The position numbers were made by a program, and so were the translations under genes. DNA of 55,352 bases from Neptuniibacter sp. 1_MG-2023 (GTDB lineage Bacteria; Pseudomonadota; Gammaproteobacteria; Pseudomonadales; Balneatricaceae): positions 1 to 55,352 of the forward strand of contig NZ_JAUOQR010000016.1 in NCBI RefSeq assembly GCF_030547185.1, read 5' to 3'. Positions 34,531-43,416 of the stretch are shown one piece after another. The notes below the pieces were generated by a model that saw only the letters and a list, made by a program, of their open reading frames with translations, ran no database searches and was not told the origin of the DNA. How positions within the stretch are numbered: position 1 is the stretch's first letter; the number at the start of each line of letters is the position of its first letter.

Positions 34531-35064
34531 ATGAAAACGTGCGCATTGGTCATCGGACATAAAAAAAATTCACCTGGAGCCGTTAATGAGCGCCGTAAAC
34601 TCACTGAGTTTACATTTAATGAGGCGCTGGCAAGTGAGATCGAGCGGGCGGTTGTAGGGGTGAATATTCAGCGGGTTTATAGACGCACATACACATCACT
34701 ACCTGATGACTTAAATGAGCTAGACCCTGATTTTATACTTAGCCTTCACTGCAATGCGTTTAATAAAAGCGCTTCTGGGACAGAAGTGCTCTATTACCAT
34801 CGTTCAGCCTTAGGTAGACAAATGGCTGAAATTCTACAGCAGCAGTTAGTTTACGCGCTTGATTTGCCCGATCGAGGCGTTAAACCAAAAAACTCTGAAG
34901 ACAGAGGAGGTTATCTTTTGCAAAAAACTTATGCGCCTTGTTTAATTGCTGAACCTTTCTTTATAGACAATGATCAAGATCTTGAGGTGGCATCGACCCA
35001 TTATTCCGCTCTGATCGATGCCTATGCGAGAGGGATAGAGGAGATGGCTGAACTTATCAGTTAA
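34531..35064 (+). CDS. N-acetylmuramoyl-L-alanine amidase (Amidase_3)
   Basis: 177 residues. Family landmarks are the first Zn His in IGHKKNSPGA, the Glu in FNEALA, the second His in SLHCNA and the catalytic Glu in LIAEPFFID. There is no signal peptide and no binding domain, so the product is short and apparently cytoplasmic or exported in another way; phage-like and recycling amidases share this shape. It is preceded by AGGATAGGG and followed by an unrelated gene. Confidence 0.85.
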   Translation: MKTCALVIGHKKNSPGAVNERRKLTEFTFNEALASEIERAVVGVNIQRVYRRTYTSLPDDLNELDPDFILSLHCNAFNKSASGTEVLYYHRSALGRQMAEILQQQLVYALDLPDRGVKPKNSEDRGGYLLQKTYAPCLIAEPFFIDNDQDLEVASTHYSALIDAYARGIEEMAELIS

Positions 35065-35161
35065 TATCTATCCATCGGATAAAACTGATCTGCTTCATTC
35101 TAATAATTGCTACACCTATTTGTTAAGATAGGTGTAGATAATTTTATTGAAGGGGATTAAT

Positions 35162-35497
35162 TTGTCTAATCAATTATTAGAAACTTTGTGTGATTTAGTA
35201 ACGGAAGCCCATACGCGTATTCAAAAGAACTTTAGCCACCTTGATCCAATTGTTGGGGTTAGCCAGAGCATGAGAAAGAGCGGGGTTCCAGCTGATGCGA
35301 TGACTATCGACTGTCTAAGGTCAGGTAAGCGTATTATTATTGTATTGCATGATGAAAGCCCAAATTTAGTAAACTACCAGTTTGCCTATAGAGATAAAGA
35401 TCCCTTCAATGAGTTTGAACAACTGGCATCCAATGAACTATCGGAGCAAATTTTGTACGACTGGATGCACAGTTATTTCTTAGCTAATGATAAGTGA
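35162..35497 (+). CDS. Conserved hypothetical protein
   Basis: 111 residues from a TTG at 35162 (MSNQLLETLCDLVTEAHTRI), with AAGGGG at good distance; the frame is open to 35147. It is acidic, with no signal or membrane segment. A middle part reads DCLRSGKRIIIVLHDESPNLVNYQFAYRDKDP, then LYDWMHSYFL. I do not recognise the family. It is convergent with the PstS-OmpA fusion gene. Confidence 0.6.
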   Translation: MSNQLLETLCDLVTEAHTRIQKNFSHLDPIVGVSQSMRKSGVPADAMTIDCLRSGKRIIIVLHDESPNLVNYQFAYRDKDPFNEFEQLASNELSEQILYDWMHSYFLANDK

Positions 35498-35533
35498 ACC
35501 TTATAAGGGCGCTAGCCTTTAGCCTATTGCAAA

Positions 35534-37477
35534 CTATCGTGTTGCTGTATTAAACGGGGTAGTTGCATTGCTGTTTACCCAGATTTCTACACGACGGTTT
35601 CGTTCTCTTCCCGCTTTTGTTGTATTGGAAGCTATTGGTGCCATTTCACCTAGCCCTATAGTATTTTTAATATTGATCCCGCGCGATATAAGTGCAGATT
35701 CTACCGCTTTAGCTCGCTGCAAAGAGAGGGATTGGTTACCTAATGGATCGCCAATACTGTCAGAAAAGCCGATAAGCATTGCTTGCTGCCCTGGATTTGT
35801 TTCAAAAAACTGGACTACACGTTCTAAATCGCGCACCGCTTTATTATCTAAAACAAAAGTACCACTATTAAAACGAAAGTTAAGTGATAGCCGCTGTGCA
35901 TTCTTAACCGTTTGAATGTATTTTTGTGGAAGGTTATCGGTCAGCATAGGTTTAATGTTATATACATTTTGTGAAATAAACCCTGCCTGTTTAACGACTT
36001 CTTGGCCCTCTTTTGATAAGGCAAACTCTATAAATTTATGGGCCTCTGATTGAGTATTAATTGTGCTGGGTTCGTAAATATATAAGCGACGAACAAGAGG
36101 GTAGTCTTCTGTAGAAATCGTGAAGGATGTTGGGTAGATAGGTTGGCCGTGTTGATCATCAGATATAGCGAGTGCTTTAGCTCGCAATACATAAGGAAGA
36201 CCAATAAACCCAATCGCTCCAGGGGTTTTGCTAACGTGATCAGACAGTTCAACGCTTGATTCTATGCGTGTGGCATCCGCACTTAGGGTTGCGCCATGTT
36301 TTTTAAGGACCATAGATTTAAACGAATCCCATGTTCCCGAGTTACTATCACGTGCAAAGATCGCTACATCTTGGTTTTTACCACCTAGCTCTTTCCAGTT
36401 TTTAATAGTGCCTGAGAAAATTTTGGCCAATTGCTCTGTATTCAAATCACTAATAGGGTTATTGGGATTGATAATTACAGCGAGTCCATCCATGCCAATA
36501 ATATGCTCAGTGCTTTTAGAGCGAAGGTCACCGTACTGAGCCGTTAATTGTTTGACCTCTTTATCTTTAATGCGCCTTGATGCCATGGCTAAGTCGGTTT
36601 TACGACTAGCGAGGGCTTTGAATCCGGTGCTTGAACCATGAGCATAGATAGGTATTGAGCGTTGAGAGCGATCCGATTGGTTATAAACCTCTAAATTCTT
36701 TTCAACATCAATATGAGATTCAACGAGTTTAAAGTCAGTAGCCCCTTGGCTTTTATAAAAGGCTTTGATTAATTCTGGAGCTAATACTTCTCCAATGGTA
36801 TTTGAACCTTGAATGCGAAAGGCTATATTGCTTGCTTGGCTTTTAGTTGCGGGCTGCGATGGTTGAATCTTATTTTTATAGTTTTTAATGATTGAGGAGG
36901 GGTCTTGCTGATCTACTATCAGGGGAGCTGCTGCGTCCCTTATAGCTTTAGCGGATTCTATCGTAACTGTTTTTTTGATCGCCGGTGCTTGGGTATTATA
37001 GGCAAGAGATTGCACCTCAGTTGTTTTGTCAAACAGCATAAAACTAAGGCTAAATAAGAGAATAATAATAACGCCAGAAATAATGTAGATAGGTTTGTTA
37101 TTATGATTAAGTACTTCTATGCTAGTTTCTGGTGTGTTGCTAGATGGAGTAACAGGCTCCTCCTGTGGAAGCTCAACTTCTTTGATGAGCTCTAATTCAT
37201 CAGTGGTTAAAAGATCAGTGTAAATTTGTTGTAGCGGTTTGCTAATTGGAAGCTCTGTAATATCAACATTGAGTAAAATGGAGCGTCGATACTCTTGATC
37301 ATGGGTGAAACGATGTAGATCTATTTTCTCATGGCCTTGGCGCTCAAGTTCACGTTTGAGTTTCCAAATTAGGTCAAAAACCGTTGTTTTCACAGCACTA
37401 TTCTCATCGATGGACAGGGTTTTAGGTGGGGGTAAGGCGGCTGATTCTAATAACGGAACATTGCCGGAATATGACAA
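35534..37477 (-). CDS. PstS-like substrate-binding / OmpA fusion protein
   Basis: 647 residues in three parts. Residues 1-130 are cytoplasmic, with a helical segment (FDLIWKLKRELERQ). One membrane helix lies near 130-150 (YIISGVIIILLFSLSFMLF). A periplasmic phosphate-binding-protein-like domain spans about 220-500 (FRIQGSNTIGEVLAPELI, IYAHGSSTGFKAL, FSGTIKNWKELGG, RDSNSGTWDSFKSMVL). A C-terminal OmpA peptidoglycan-binding domain spans about 525-640 (FNSGTFVLDNKAVRDLERV, QSLSLQRAKAVESALISRGI, NRRVEIWV). It probably senses or binds an anion such as phosphate while anchored to both the inner membrane and the wall. It is not a standard PstS. Confidence 0.85.
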   Translation of the reverse strand: MSYSGNVPLLESAALPPPKTLSIDENSAVKTTVFDLIWKLKRELERQGHEKIDLHRFTHDQEYRRSILLNVDITELPISKPLQQIYTDLLTTDELELIKEVELPQEEPVTPSSNTPETSIEVLNHNNKPIYIISGVIIILLFSLSFMLFDKTTEVQSLAYNTQAPAIKKTVTIESAKAIRDAAAPLIVDQQDPSSIIKNYKNKIQPSQPATKSQASNIAFRIQGSNTIGEVLAPELIKAFYKSQGATDFKLVESHIDVEKNLEVYNQSDRSQRSIPIYAHGSSTGFKALASRKTDLAMASRRIKDKEVKQLTAQYGDLRSKSTEHIIGMDGLAVIINPNNPISDLNTEQLAKIFSGTIKNWKELGGKNQDVAIFARDSNSGTWDSFKSMVLKKHGATLSADATRIESSVELSDHVSKTPGAIGFIGLPYVLRAKALAISDDQHGQPIYPTSFTISTEDYPLVRRLYIYEPSTINTQSEAHKFIEFALSKEGQEVVKQAGFISQNVYNIKPMLTDNLPQKYIQTVKNAQRLSLNFRFNSGTFVLDNKAVRDLERVVQFFETNPGQQAMLIGFSDSIGDPLGNQSLSLQRAKAVESALISRGINIKNTIGLGEMAPIASNTTKAGRERNRRVEIWVNSNATTPFNTATR

Positions 37478-37551
37478 AAATAATTTAGCGCTAATTGGCT
37501 TTTTGCATATGTAAAAACTTTGTCGCTAGATATAAATCGGAAGAGGTTAAA

Positions 37552-38061
37552 ATGAAAAAACGGATTTTACTGTGTAGCTTTATGATGAGCTTATCCCTCT
37601 GTTCTATTGCTGATGAGATGTATAGTTGGGTTGATGAAAACGGTGTTAAGCACTTTAGTAATAAGCCACCTCAAGGGGATGAGAGAGAAACTGTCCGAGG
37701 TGAGGTCAATTTTGGTAAATTGAACGGGACTCAGCTTAATACTATGCAGCCTTTTACGCGGCCACAGTCGACAGATCCTGCTAAGCCAACGGAAAATAAA
37801 GCAGAGAATAAAAGTGTTGATGAAACCAAAACACCTGTTGCGGATGATGTAGATAAGACAACCCAAGGTAAGACAGACAAATCTAGTTTACAGAGCCGAG
37901 CTCAGCAGCTAGAAGATTATAATAATGGCGGTAAGGCCGAGCGGATTAAGGAGATTAAAGAGGCTTCTGAGCAAGAGACCTCCACTACACCTAAAACGAT
38001 CAGTCAAAAGTTACAGGCATATAATGCGTCTAAAGCTGTAAATCAGACAACAAGTGAGTAG
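37552..38061 (+). CDS. DUF4124 periplasmic protein
   Basis: 169 residues from ATG at 37552 (MKKRILLCSFMMSLSLCSIADEM), with GGAAGAGG upstream. A signal peptide precedes the DUF4124 core (MYSWVDENGVKHFSNKPPQGDE). The rest is low-complexity, polar and probably disordered. Function unknown. It is convergent with the YcbK-like gene 3 bp away. Confidence 0.85.
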   Translation: MKKRILLCSFMMSLSLCSIADEMYSWVDENGVKHFSNKPPQGDERETVRGEVNFGKLNGTQLNTMQPFTRPQSTDPAKPTENKAENKSVDETKTPVADDVDKTTQGKTDKSSLQSRAQQLEDYNNGGKAERIKEIKEASEQETSTTPKTISQKLQAYNASKAVNQTTSE

Positions 38062-38064
38062 GTT

Positions 38065-38643
38065 TTATACTCCCCATTGCCTTACAGGGCCAACATCTAA
38101 ATGGATGAACTCACTACGGGTATAGAGGCCAACCCCTCCAGCTTGTTGTGCTAAAGATGCTTGATGTAGGCTTTTTAAAGGAACGCCGGGGATGCGTATA
38201 TCAATTGCTTGGCCTTTCATATGATAACTTTTCTTAGCGACTTTAGTGCTTTTAGCTCTTAATTTTTCATTACTTTCAGGTGAGCGATACCCTGAAATTA
38301 CATGAATGGGTTTTCCACCAAAGTTGAGCTGAAGCTCATGTAGTAATTTTAATAAGCGTCGATCTATTTGATGAACTTGGTTGTTACGATGATCGCGTAG
38401 TAGAAAATCGAGTGCTTTTAAATTTGTTTCTTGATACTGACCTTCAGCATAGAACGTACTATTGAGTGATTCGCCCGTATGAAGATTAGTGAGAGAGAGT
38501 GAATGGGTTTGGTTTTTATTTATGTTTGCGAGGCAGATTGAAGGAGTAGCAGCCATAGCAGATAAGCCCCCTAATACTTGCAAAAATGTACGCCGAGACG
38601 AGTTGGTGGCTAAGAAATTAGTTTGTTTAAGCTGCTTGCTCAT
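38065..38643 (-). CDS. YcbK-family (DUF882) peptidase-like protein with Tat signal
   Basis: 192 residues. An N-terminal twin-arginine signal (SSRRTFLQVLGGLSAMAATPSICLA) precedes a Peptidase_M15-like domain with IHVISGYRSPESNEKLR, SYHMKGQAIDIRI and GVGLYTRSEFIHLDVGPVRQW. The SxHxxGxAxD and HxD elements supply the Zn ligands. In enterobacteria ycbK lies beside the L,D-transpeptidase ycbB, as here. It probably trims peptidoglycan peptides. Confidence 0.9.
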   Translation of the reverse strand: MSKQLKQTNFLATNSSRRTFLQVLGGLSAMAATPSICLANINKNQTHSLSLTNLHTGESLNSTFYAEGQYQETNLKALDFLLRDHRNNQVHQIDRRLLKLLHELQLNFGGKPIHVISGYRSPESNEKLRAKSTKVAKKSYHMKGQAIDIRIPGVPLKSLHQASLAQQAGGVGLYTRSEFIHLDVGPVRQWGV

Positions 38644-38748
38644 TTAGTAATACTTTCGCTGGCATAAAATTGGTCACATTATGCACAAAAACCACCCCGC
38701 AGTATATTAATCAATCAGTAGATGACCTGGCGAGTGAGCGGTGCTTAT

Positions 38749-39993
38749 TTAATCTTTTTTTGAAAACTCATATATATCATGTTTATAAATATCATCCCTA
38801 AAATTGACCTTGCCCTCAGGGTCAATCCAAGCGGTCCAGTAGGTTACATATAGATCTATAGGTTCTGTTAAGCGAAACTCTTTAGTTTCTTTTTGCGAAA
38901 AAATAGGATCAAGTTGTGTGCTCTGCCATCCATGAGTCATTCGCATTAATTCATCAGCTAATTTTCTGGGTTGCTCTAAACGTATGCAACCAGAACTAAA
39001 AGCGCGTTTATTTTGATTGAACAGGCGTTTAGCTGATGTGTCATGGAGGTAAATAGAGTAGGGACTATTAGTAAGAAACTTCACGCTGCCTAAAGTATTC
39101 ATGTCACTGGGAGCTTCCCAGAAGCGTTGATAGTTATCGCCGAGGTATAATTTATCGTAATTAATATTTTCATCACGGATAAACTTTTTTGTTTTGCCCC
39201 AACCACTAACTACTTTTAGGTTTACCTTTTTAAGATAGGTTGGATCTTCTTTAAGCGCTGGAATAATATCTCGATAAGCAATGCTTTTAGGTACATGCCA
39301 AGATGGGTTGATAACAATTCGGTTTATAACGCTATCAAAAATAGGTGTTTTGCGTTTCTTTTTGCCGACAATCGTTTTCATCGTAAGGATAGGCGAATTC
39401 TGCTCATAGAGATAAAGCCGGTATTCTGGAATATTTACATGCACAAAGCGATCGCTGGTGGGATTAAATGCCTCGATGCGAGCAATGTTGACTTTGAGCT
39501 GCTTTGCCCGTTGGTTAGGGGTTATATTGATTTGTCGGCGAGTTTTCGGTCCTAGAATACCATCAGCTTCATCGCCATGTCGTTGCTGAAAGCGAACTAA
39601 GGCTTCTTCGAGTTCGATATCAAATAATGGATCATTCAGTTGTTCGCATTCAACCGGAGGGTGATCACCTAGTTTAATCAGTTTTTCCCTTAATAAAGGA
39701 ACATGAGGGTGTTGGTCACTAAAGCTGATTGTTCTTCCTGACGGAATAGGTGGCCAGTTGTCTATTTTTATTAAGTCGTTGTAAAAGTCATAAGCTTCTT
39801 GGAGCTTCAGCAACATAACTGATCTACTATTGCCAACAAATGAGATGGAGTTTTCAAATGAAGATGCATTAAGTTTGGTCAGCGGATGTTTGTTTAATGG
39901 TGCTTTTACGAATTGAGGGTTATCAACCGCTAAACCTGTTAGGGGAAATAGAACTAGACTGATCACAAATAGTCGAAAGCCTAATAAGCGCAT
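38749..39993 (-). CDS. L,D-transpeptidase (YcbB/LdtD-like)
   Basis: 414 residues, shorter than the E. coli enzyme. A signal peptide is followed by a peptidoglycan-binding domain (LFDIELEEALVRFQQRHGDEADGILGPKTRRQI) and a YkuD catalytic domain starting near 195 (HVNIPEYRLYLYE). The active site is HD in YSIYLHDTSAK and SSGCIRLEQP with the nucleophile Cys. It makes 3-3 cross-links in peptidoglycan. It is followed 105 bp downstream by the YcbK-like gene. Confidence 0.93.
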   Translation of the reverse strand: MRLLGFRLFVISLVLFPLTGLAVDNPQFVKAPLNKHPLTKLNASSFENSISFVGNSRSVMLLKLQEAYDFYNDLIKIDNWPPIPSGRTISFSDQHPHVPLLREKLIKLGDHPPVECEQLNDPLFDIELEEALVRFQQRHGDEADGILGPKTRRQINITPNQRAKQLKVNIARIEAFNPTSDRFVHVNIPEYRLYLYEQNSPILTMKTIVGKKKRKTPIFDSVINRIVINPSWHVPKSIAYRDIIPALKEDPTYLKKVNLKVVSGWGKTKKFIRDENINYDKLYLGDNYQRFWEAPSDMNTLGSVKFLTNSPYSIYLHDTSAKRLFNQNKRAFSSGCIRLEQPRKLADELMRMTHGWQSTQLDPIFSQKETKEFRLTEPIDLYVTYWTAWIDPEGKVNFRDDIYKHDIYEFSKKD

Positions 39994-40207
39994 ATATACC
40001 TCATCAATAATTCATCATCCTCTAAGCCGTTTGAGAGAATTGCAGAGTTACGTTTAAGTACAGATCTGAATTGGCTATTGTTCAAGTAGGTTTTGGTGAA
40101 TACTTTTCATTTACTATAGGTAGAGTGAAAAGAGTGTCATTTTCTGGGGTTGATGATTCATAAGGATCGGGTGCTAATCTTGCCTTTAGCAAGTGACCTT
40201 TATAGCA

Positions 40208-40510
40208 TTACTTTTTTTTCTGCTTTAATTTATCCTCGTTTTTATAATATTCATCTTCATAGTATATGCCGCTCACATTGAGTTTTTTTTCTGCCCAACG
40301 ATTGAACCTGGACCATAGAAAGAAGCCTGGTGTCATCAGGATCATAATACCTAGCATAAGTCCTGATCCTGCATATTTATCGGGCATTTGCTGAGTAATC
40401 CAGTCCAAAAAACCAAGCTCTCTGCCGATGTAAAACCATAAAATAAGCCCTACAAATCCGGTTCCTACAGCAAGGTGATGTAAATATTTCTTTGAGTTTT
40501 TTTCAGTCAT
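40208..40510 (-). CDS. Small two-helix membrane protein
   Basis: 100 residues from ATG at 40510 (MTEKNSKKYLHHLAVG), one base after the stop of the Tus-like gene. Two hydrophobic helices (about 14-30 and 50-68), followed by a charged tail of repeated Lys, Glu and Tyr. The family is not recognised. Coupled to the Tus-like and PilZ genes in one transcript. Confidence 0.65.
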   Translation of the reverse strand: MTEKNSKKYLHHLAVGTGFVGLILWFYIGRELGFLDWITQQMPDKYAGSGLMLGIMILMTPGFFLWSRFNRWAEKKLNVSGIYYEDEYYKNEDKLKQKKK

Positions 40511-40511
40511 A

Positions 40512-41372
40512 TCATCTGTAACGGTGTATGCGTAAGCTTGGCAAGTAAGGTTCCGGATCAATAATCAGATCACTACGTTGCTGACGCTTTCGCGTTTCGG
40601 GTGGGGTTAAACTAGGTACATTATATTCTGGAAAATTTTCTTTATCATCTAATGGAAAGAAAATAGGCAAGGGGGCGTTTCTCGCTTTGCGCAGCAATTG
40701 TTCATTATCTTTCCATAAGATATTAGCACGCATCAAAGGTACTTGTGGCTGTAATTGAGCCAAGGACTCTGTTTGGGGTATTTTAGCGAGAGCTTCAAGC
40801 TGAAGCTGTATATGTAATTGAGAGGTATCCATCTTAAGGAGCTTTTTTTCAGCGGTTGCAACTGAGACTTTTTTGATACTTCTGCCACTGGTATACCAGC
40901 TGAACGCAATCTTTGCAGGAGTGCTGTCTAATACAGGAAAAAGGCGATAACACTGTTTTAAGTGTAAACGTGCTAAGCCTTGGTTTTTGAGCTCAATATT
41001 TAGTTGTTCGGAACGCTTCTTTAATACAGATAAAGGATCACCTACCTGATCTCTAAATATTTTCACTGAATTTTGGAAGTTGGTCTTAGTTTGGTTGAGT
41101 TGATGAATAACCGGGATAAGCTCAAGGGGTACACCAATTAAACCATATAGGTTATCTGTTTTTCGCCCATCCCCTTTATGTAGGTGCCAAATATTGGTGA
41201 GCGTGTCCGCAACATCGAGTAGCGACACCGTCGATTGATGGTTAGATAGTATCCAATGCTGAGTTTTATGTTTGTCGTTATACTGAAGCAGTAGCGTGCG
41301 AAACTGCTTTAAACATTGATTGAGGTGATCAAAATCCCTGACTAAGGTTTCTGTTTCGCAACGCTTGCTCAT
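40512..41372 (-). CDS. tus: DNA replication terminus site-binding protein, Tus-like
   Basis: 286 residues. It aligns by eye to E. coli Tus in several blocks: GLIGVPLELIPVIHQLNQTKTNFQ (Tus LPGVLCYQVDNLSQA...INKLKTTFE), CYRLFPVLDSTPAKIAFSWYTSGRSIKKV ([27 protein letters not shown]), the LMRANILWKDNEQ block (ARVWYKGDQKQ) and the C-terminal LPSLRIHRYR (IPRLHLYVAD). Tus binds Ter DNA and blocks DnaB helicase in one direction. The start abuts the PilZ stop. The E. coli gene is autoregulated by an upstream Ter, which I did not find here. Confidence 0.78.
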   Translation of the reverse strand: MSKRCETETLVRDFDHLNQCLKQFRTLLLQYNDKHKTQHWILSNHQSTVSLLDVADTLTNIWHLHKGDGRKTDNLYGLIGVPLELIPVIHQLNQTKTNFQNSVKIFRDQVGDPLSVLKKRSEQLNIELKNQGLARLHLKQCYRLFPVLDSTPAKIAFSWYTSGRSIKKVSVATAEKKLLKMDTSQLHIQLQLEALAKIPQTESLAQLQPQVPLMRANILWKDNEQLLRKARNAPLPIFFPLDDKENFPEYNVPSLTPPETRKRQQRSDLIIDPEPYLPSLRIHRYR

Positions 41373-41957
41373 TTAATTTTCTTCAGCGGGTAATTCAGGC
41401 TCTTGTTGTTTTAATCGGGCTTGGCTCTCAAAAATTTGACGAGCTAAAATCATACGGCAGCTTTCAGGCATTTTGATAAATTCTATCCCCGTCATAAAAC
41501 TACCATCAGCCATAGCTTCACTGCGGCAACATTGGGCATATATAAGTAGCCCCAAGCAAGATTCAGGGAAGACTAGTTTAACCGATAAGAAACTATCTAC
41601 ATTAAATGGCTCTTTGTGCCTGAACTGAATACCACCTTCTGACAGGTTAACTTCTTGTATAGCTGAATTTCTAATGACCATCTCATTTGAAGCGATCGCT
41701 TGGGCAATACGCTCGATTTTATCGTGCATGATTTGTAGGAAAGACGCTACATTACTATCCTTTTCAGATATTTTTCGCAGTAGATGCTGGCTTTGTGTAT
41801 CTATCTCTTGAAGTTCGCTTAGTAACAAGAAATTTGGAGAAACACCGAATTGAGTAGGGCTTGGGTGATGTTCAATCTCTGATTCATCAATGACCTTCAG
41901 TTCCAAGGAAACACGTTGGTCTATTCGGAAATACTGGCGGCGGTCTTGTTCCTGCAT
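41373..41957 (-). CDS. PilZ-domain protein
   Basis: 194 residues. The N-terminal RRQYFRIDQR supplies the RxxxR c-di-GMP motif, and NLSEGGIQF the (D/N)xSxxG motif, in a C-terminal PilZ half. A helical section between them (about 45-100) links the two. It is predicted to bind cyclic di-GMP. Its stop codon touches the start of the Tus-like gene, so the two are cotranscribed. Confidence 0.88.
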   Translation of the reverse strand: MQEQDRRQYFRIDQRVSLELKVIDESEIEHHPSPTQFGVSPNFLLLSELQEIDTQSQHLLRKISEKDSNVASFLQIMHDKIERIAQAIASNEMVIRNSAIQEVNLSEGGIQFRHKEPFNVDSFLSVKLVFPESCLGLLIYAQCCRSEAMADGSFMTGIEFIKMPESCRMILARQIFESQARLKQQEPELPAEEN

Positions 41958-42126
41958 TGATGAACCCTCATCGGTCTTAGTTGTTTCTCATCGAGTATAA
42001 GTACAAATGATAAGAAAAGCACCACCATAAGAGGTTTTTGTTATGCTGGTTTTATTGTGGGGTTATCACTAGTTTGCTTTTATTAAACAGGTAGTTAGCT
42101 ATGTTTTGTGTCATTATAAATTAACA

Positions 42127-42143
42127 GTGTAAACTTTTTACAC
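42127..42143. promoter_or_regulatory. 17-bp inverted repeat before the Lol permease gene
   Basis: GTGTAAA and TTTACAC are exact reverse complements with a CTT spacer. It lies 28 bp before the permease start, within the likely promoter, and could be an operator or a -10/-35 coincidence. Confidence 0.35.
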
Positions 42144-42171
42144 AGTAGGTTTTCTGTGGTTTAATCGCGCC

Positions 42172-43416
42172 ATGTTTAAACCATTATCCCTATTTATTGG
42201 ATTGCGCTATACCGCTGCAAAGCGAAGCAATCACTTTATCTCTTTCATCTCATTGGCTTCGATGCTTGGTTTGATGCTCGGAGTTGCTGCGCTGATCGTT
42301 GTTCTTTCTGTTATGAACGGTTTTGACCGTGAGCTGAAACAGAGAATTCTCGGTATGGTACCGCATGGCTCAATTAGCGCTTACGGTAAGCCGCTCGAAA
42401 ACTGGCCAGTGTTGGTTGAACAGCTTTCCCAGCATCCTGATGTTGTTGCCGCAGCGCCCTTTATCCAAGCGCAAGGTATGCTAACTAATAGTGGTGTTGT
42501 ACGCGGAGCGCTGGTTAATGGTATTGATCCATTAATTGAGCAAAAGGTTTCTATTCTTGGTGATCATATAACTTCGGGTTCTTTAGAGGCGTTGAATCAA
42601 CAACGGTTTGGGATTGTTTTAGGTGATCTTCTTGCTCGTTATTTGGGGGCCAGAGTAGGGGATAAAGTAACATTAGTCCTTCCAGAAGCGTCTGTTAGTG
42701 TCGCGGGTGTTGTTCCTCGTTTAAAGCGCTTTACTGTCGTGGGTATTTTTTCCGTTGGTGCGGAGCTTGATGCAAACCTTGCTTATATTAATCTTGAGGA
42801 TGCGGCTAAGATTAAACGTCTAGGGGAAGGGGTAGATGGTATTCGTCTTAAATTTGATAACCTTTTTTCTGCTCCTAGTAAGGTCAAAGAGATTGCTGCT
42901 GGGCTACCGGGTTATTATAGCTCAAGTGATTGGACACGAACTCATGGCAATTTATTTCAAGCGATTCAGCTTGAAAAACGTATGATCGGGTTGTTACTGT
43001 TTTTGATCGTTTTAGTGGCGGCTTTTAACATCGTGTCAACACTAGTGATGGTCGTTACCGATAAGAAAGCGGATGTTGCTATATTAAGGACCTTAGGTGC
43101 TACTCCGGGACGAATCATGCGGATTTTTATGGTTCAAGGTACAGTTATCGGAATTTTAGGAACTCTATTAGGTACATTGCTTGGTGTTACTTTGGCGCTG
43201 ACCATCTCAGATCTCATTGCTTGGGTTGAGCAGACATTTAATATTCAGTTTTTAAATGCAGATGTTTATTTTATTAGCTATCTGCCTTCAGATTTACAGT
43301 GGCCAGATGTTGGCGTTATTACTGTAACCGCTCTTGTTATTAGTTTCCTCGCAACGATTTATCCTGCATGGCGAGCTGCCAAAACACATCCCGCAGAGGC
43401 TTTGCGCTATGAGTAA
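42172..43416 (+). CDS. lolC: Lipoprotein-releasing system permease (LolC/LolE/LolF type)
   Basis: 414 residues. N-terminal LSLFIGLRYTAAKRSNHFISFISLASMLGLMLGVAALIVVLSVMNGFDREL is typical, followed by a large periplasmic loop (about 50-270) and three C-terminal helices (MIGLLLFLIVLVAAFNIVSTLVMVV; GILGTLLGTLLG; VISFLATIYPAWRA). It extracts lipoproteins from the inner membrane with LolD and hands them to LolA. No second permease follows lolD, so it may be a LolF-type homodimer, unless lolE lies elsewhere. Confidence 0.93.
   Translation: MFKPLSLFIGLRYTAAKRSNHFISFISLASMLGLMLGVAALIVVLSVMNGFDRELKQRILGMVPHGSISAYGKPLENWPVLVEQLSQHPDVVAAAPFIQAQGMLTNSGVVRGALVNGIDPLIEQKVSILGDHITSGSLEALNQQRFGIVLGDLLARYLGARVGDKVTLVLPEASVSVAGVVPRLKRFTVVGIFSVGAELDANLAYINLEDAAKIKRLGEGVDGIRLKFDNLFSAPSKVKEIAAGLPGYYSSSDWTRTHGNLFQAIQLEKRMIGLLLFLIVLVAAFNIVSTLVMVVTDKKADVAILRTLGATPGRIMRIFMVQGTVIGILGTLLGTLLGVTLALTISDLIAWVEQTFNIQFLNADVYFISYLPSDLQWPDVGVITVTALVISFLATIYPAWRAAKTHPAEALRYE

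Noticed and set aside
39770-39792. Ter-like sequence (TCGTTGTAAAAGT) near the Tus-like gene
   Set aside because: Only part of the E. coli Ter core matches and it lies inside the L,D-transpeptidase gene; a chance match is likely.
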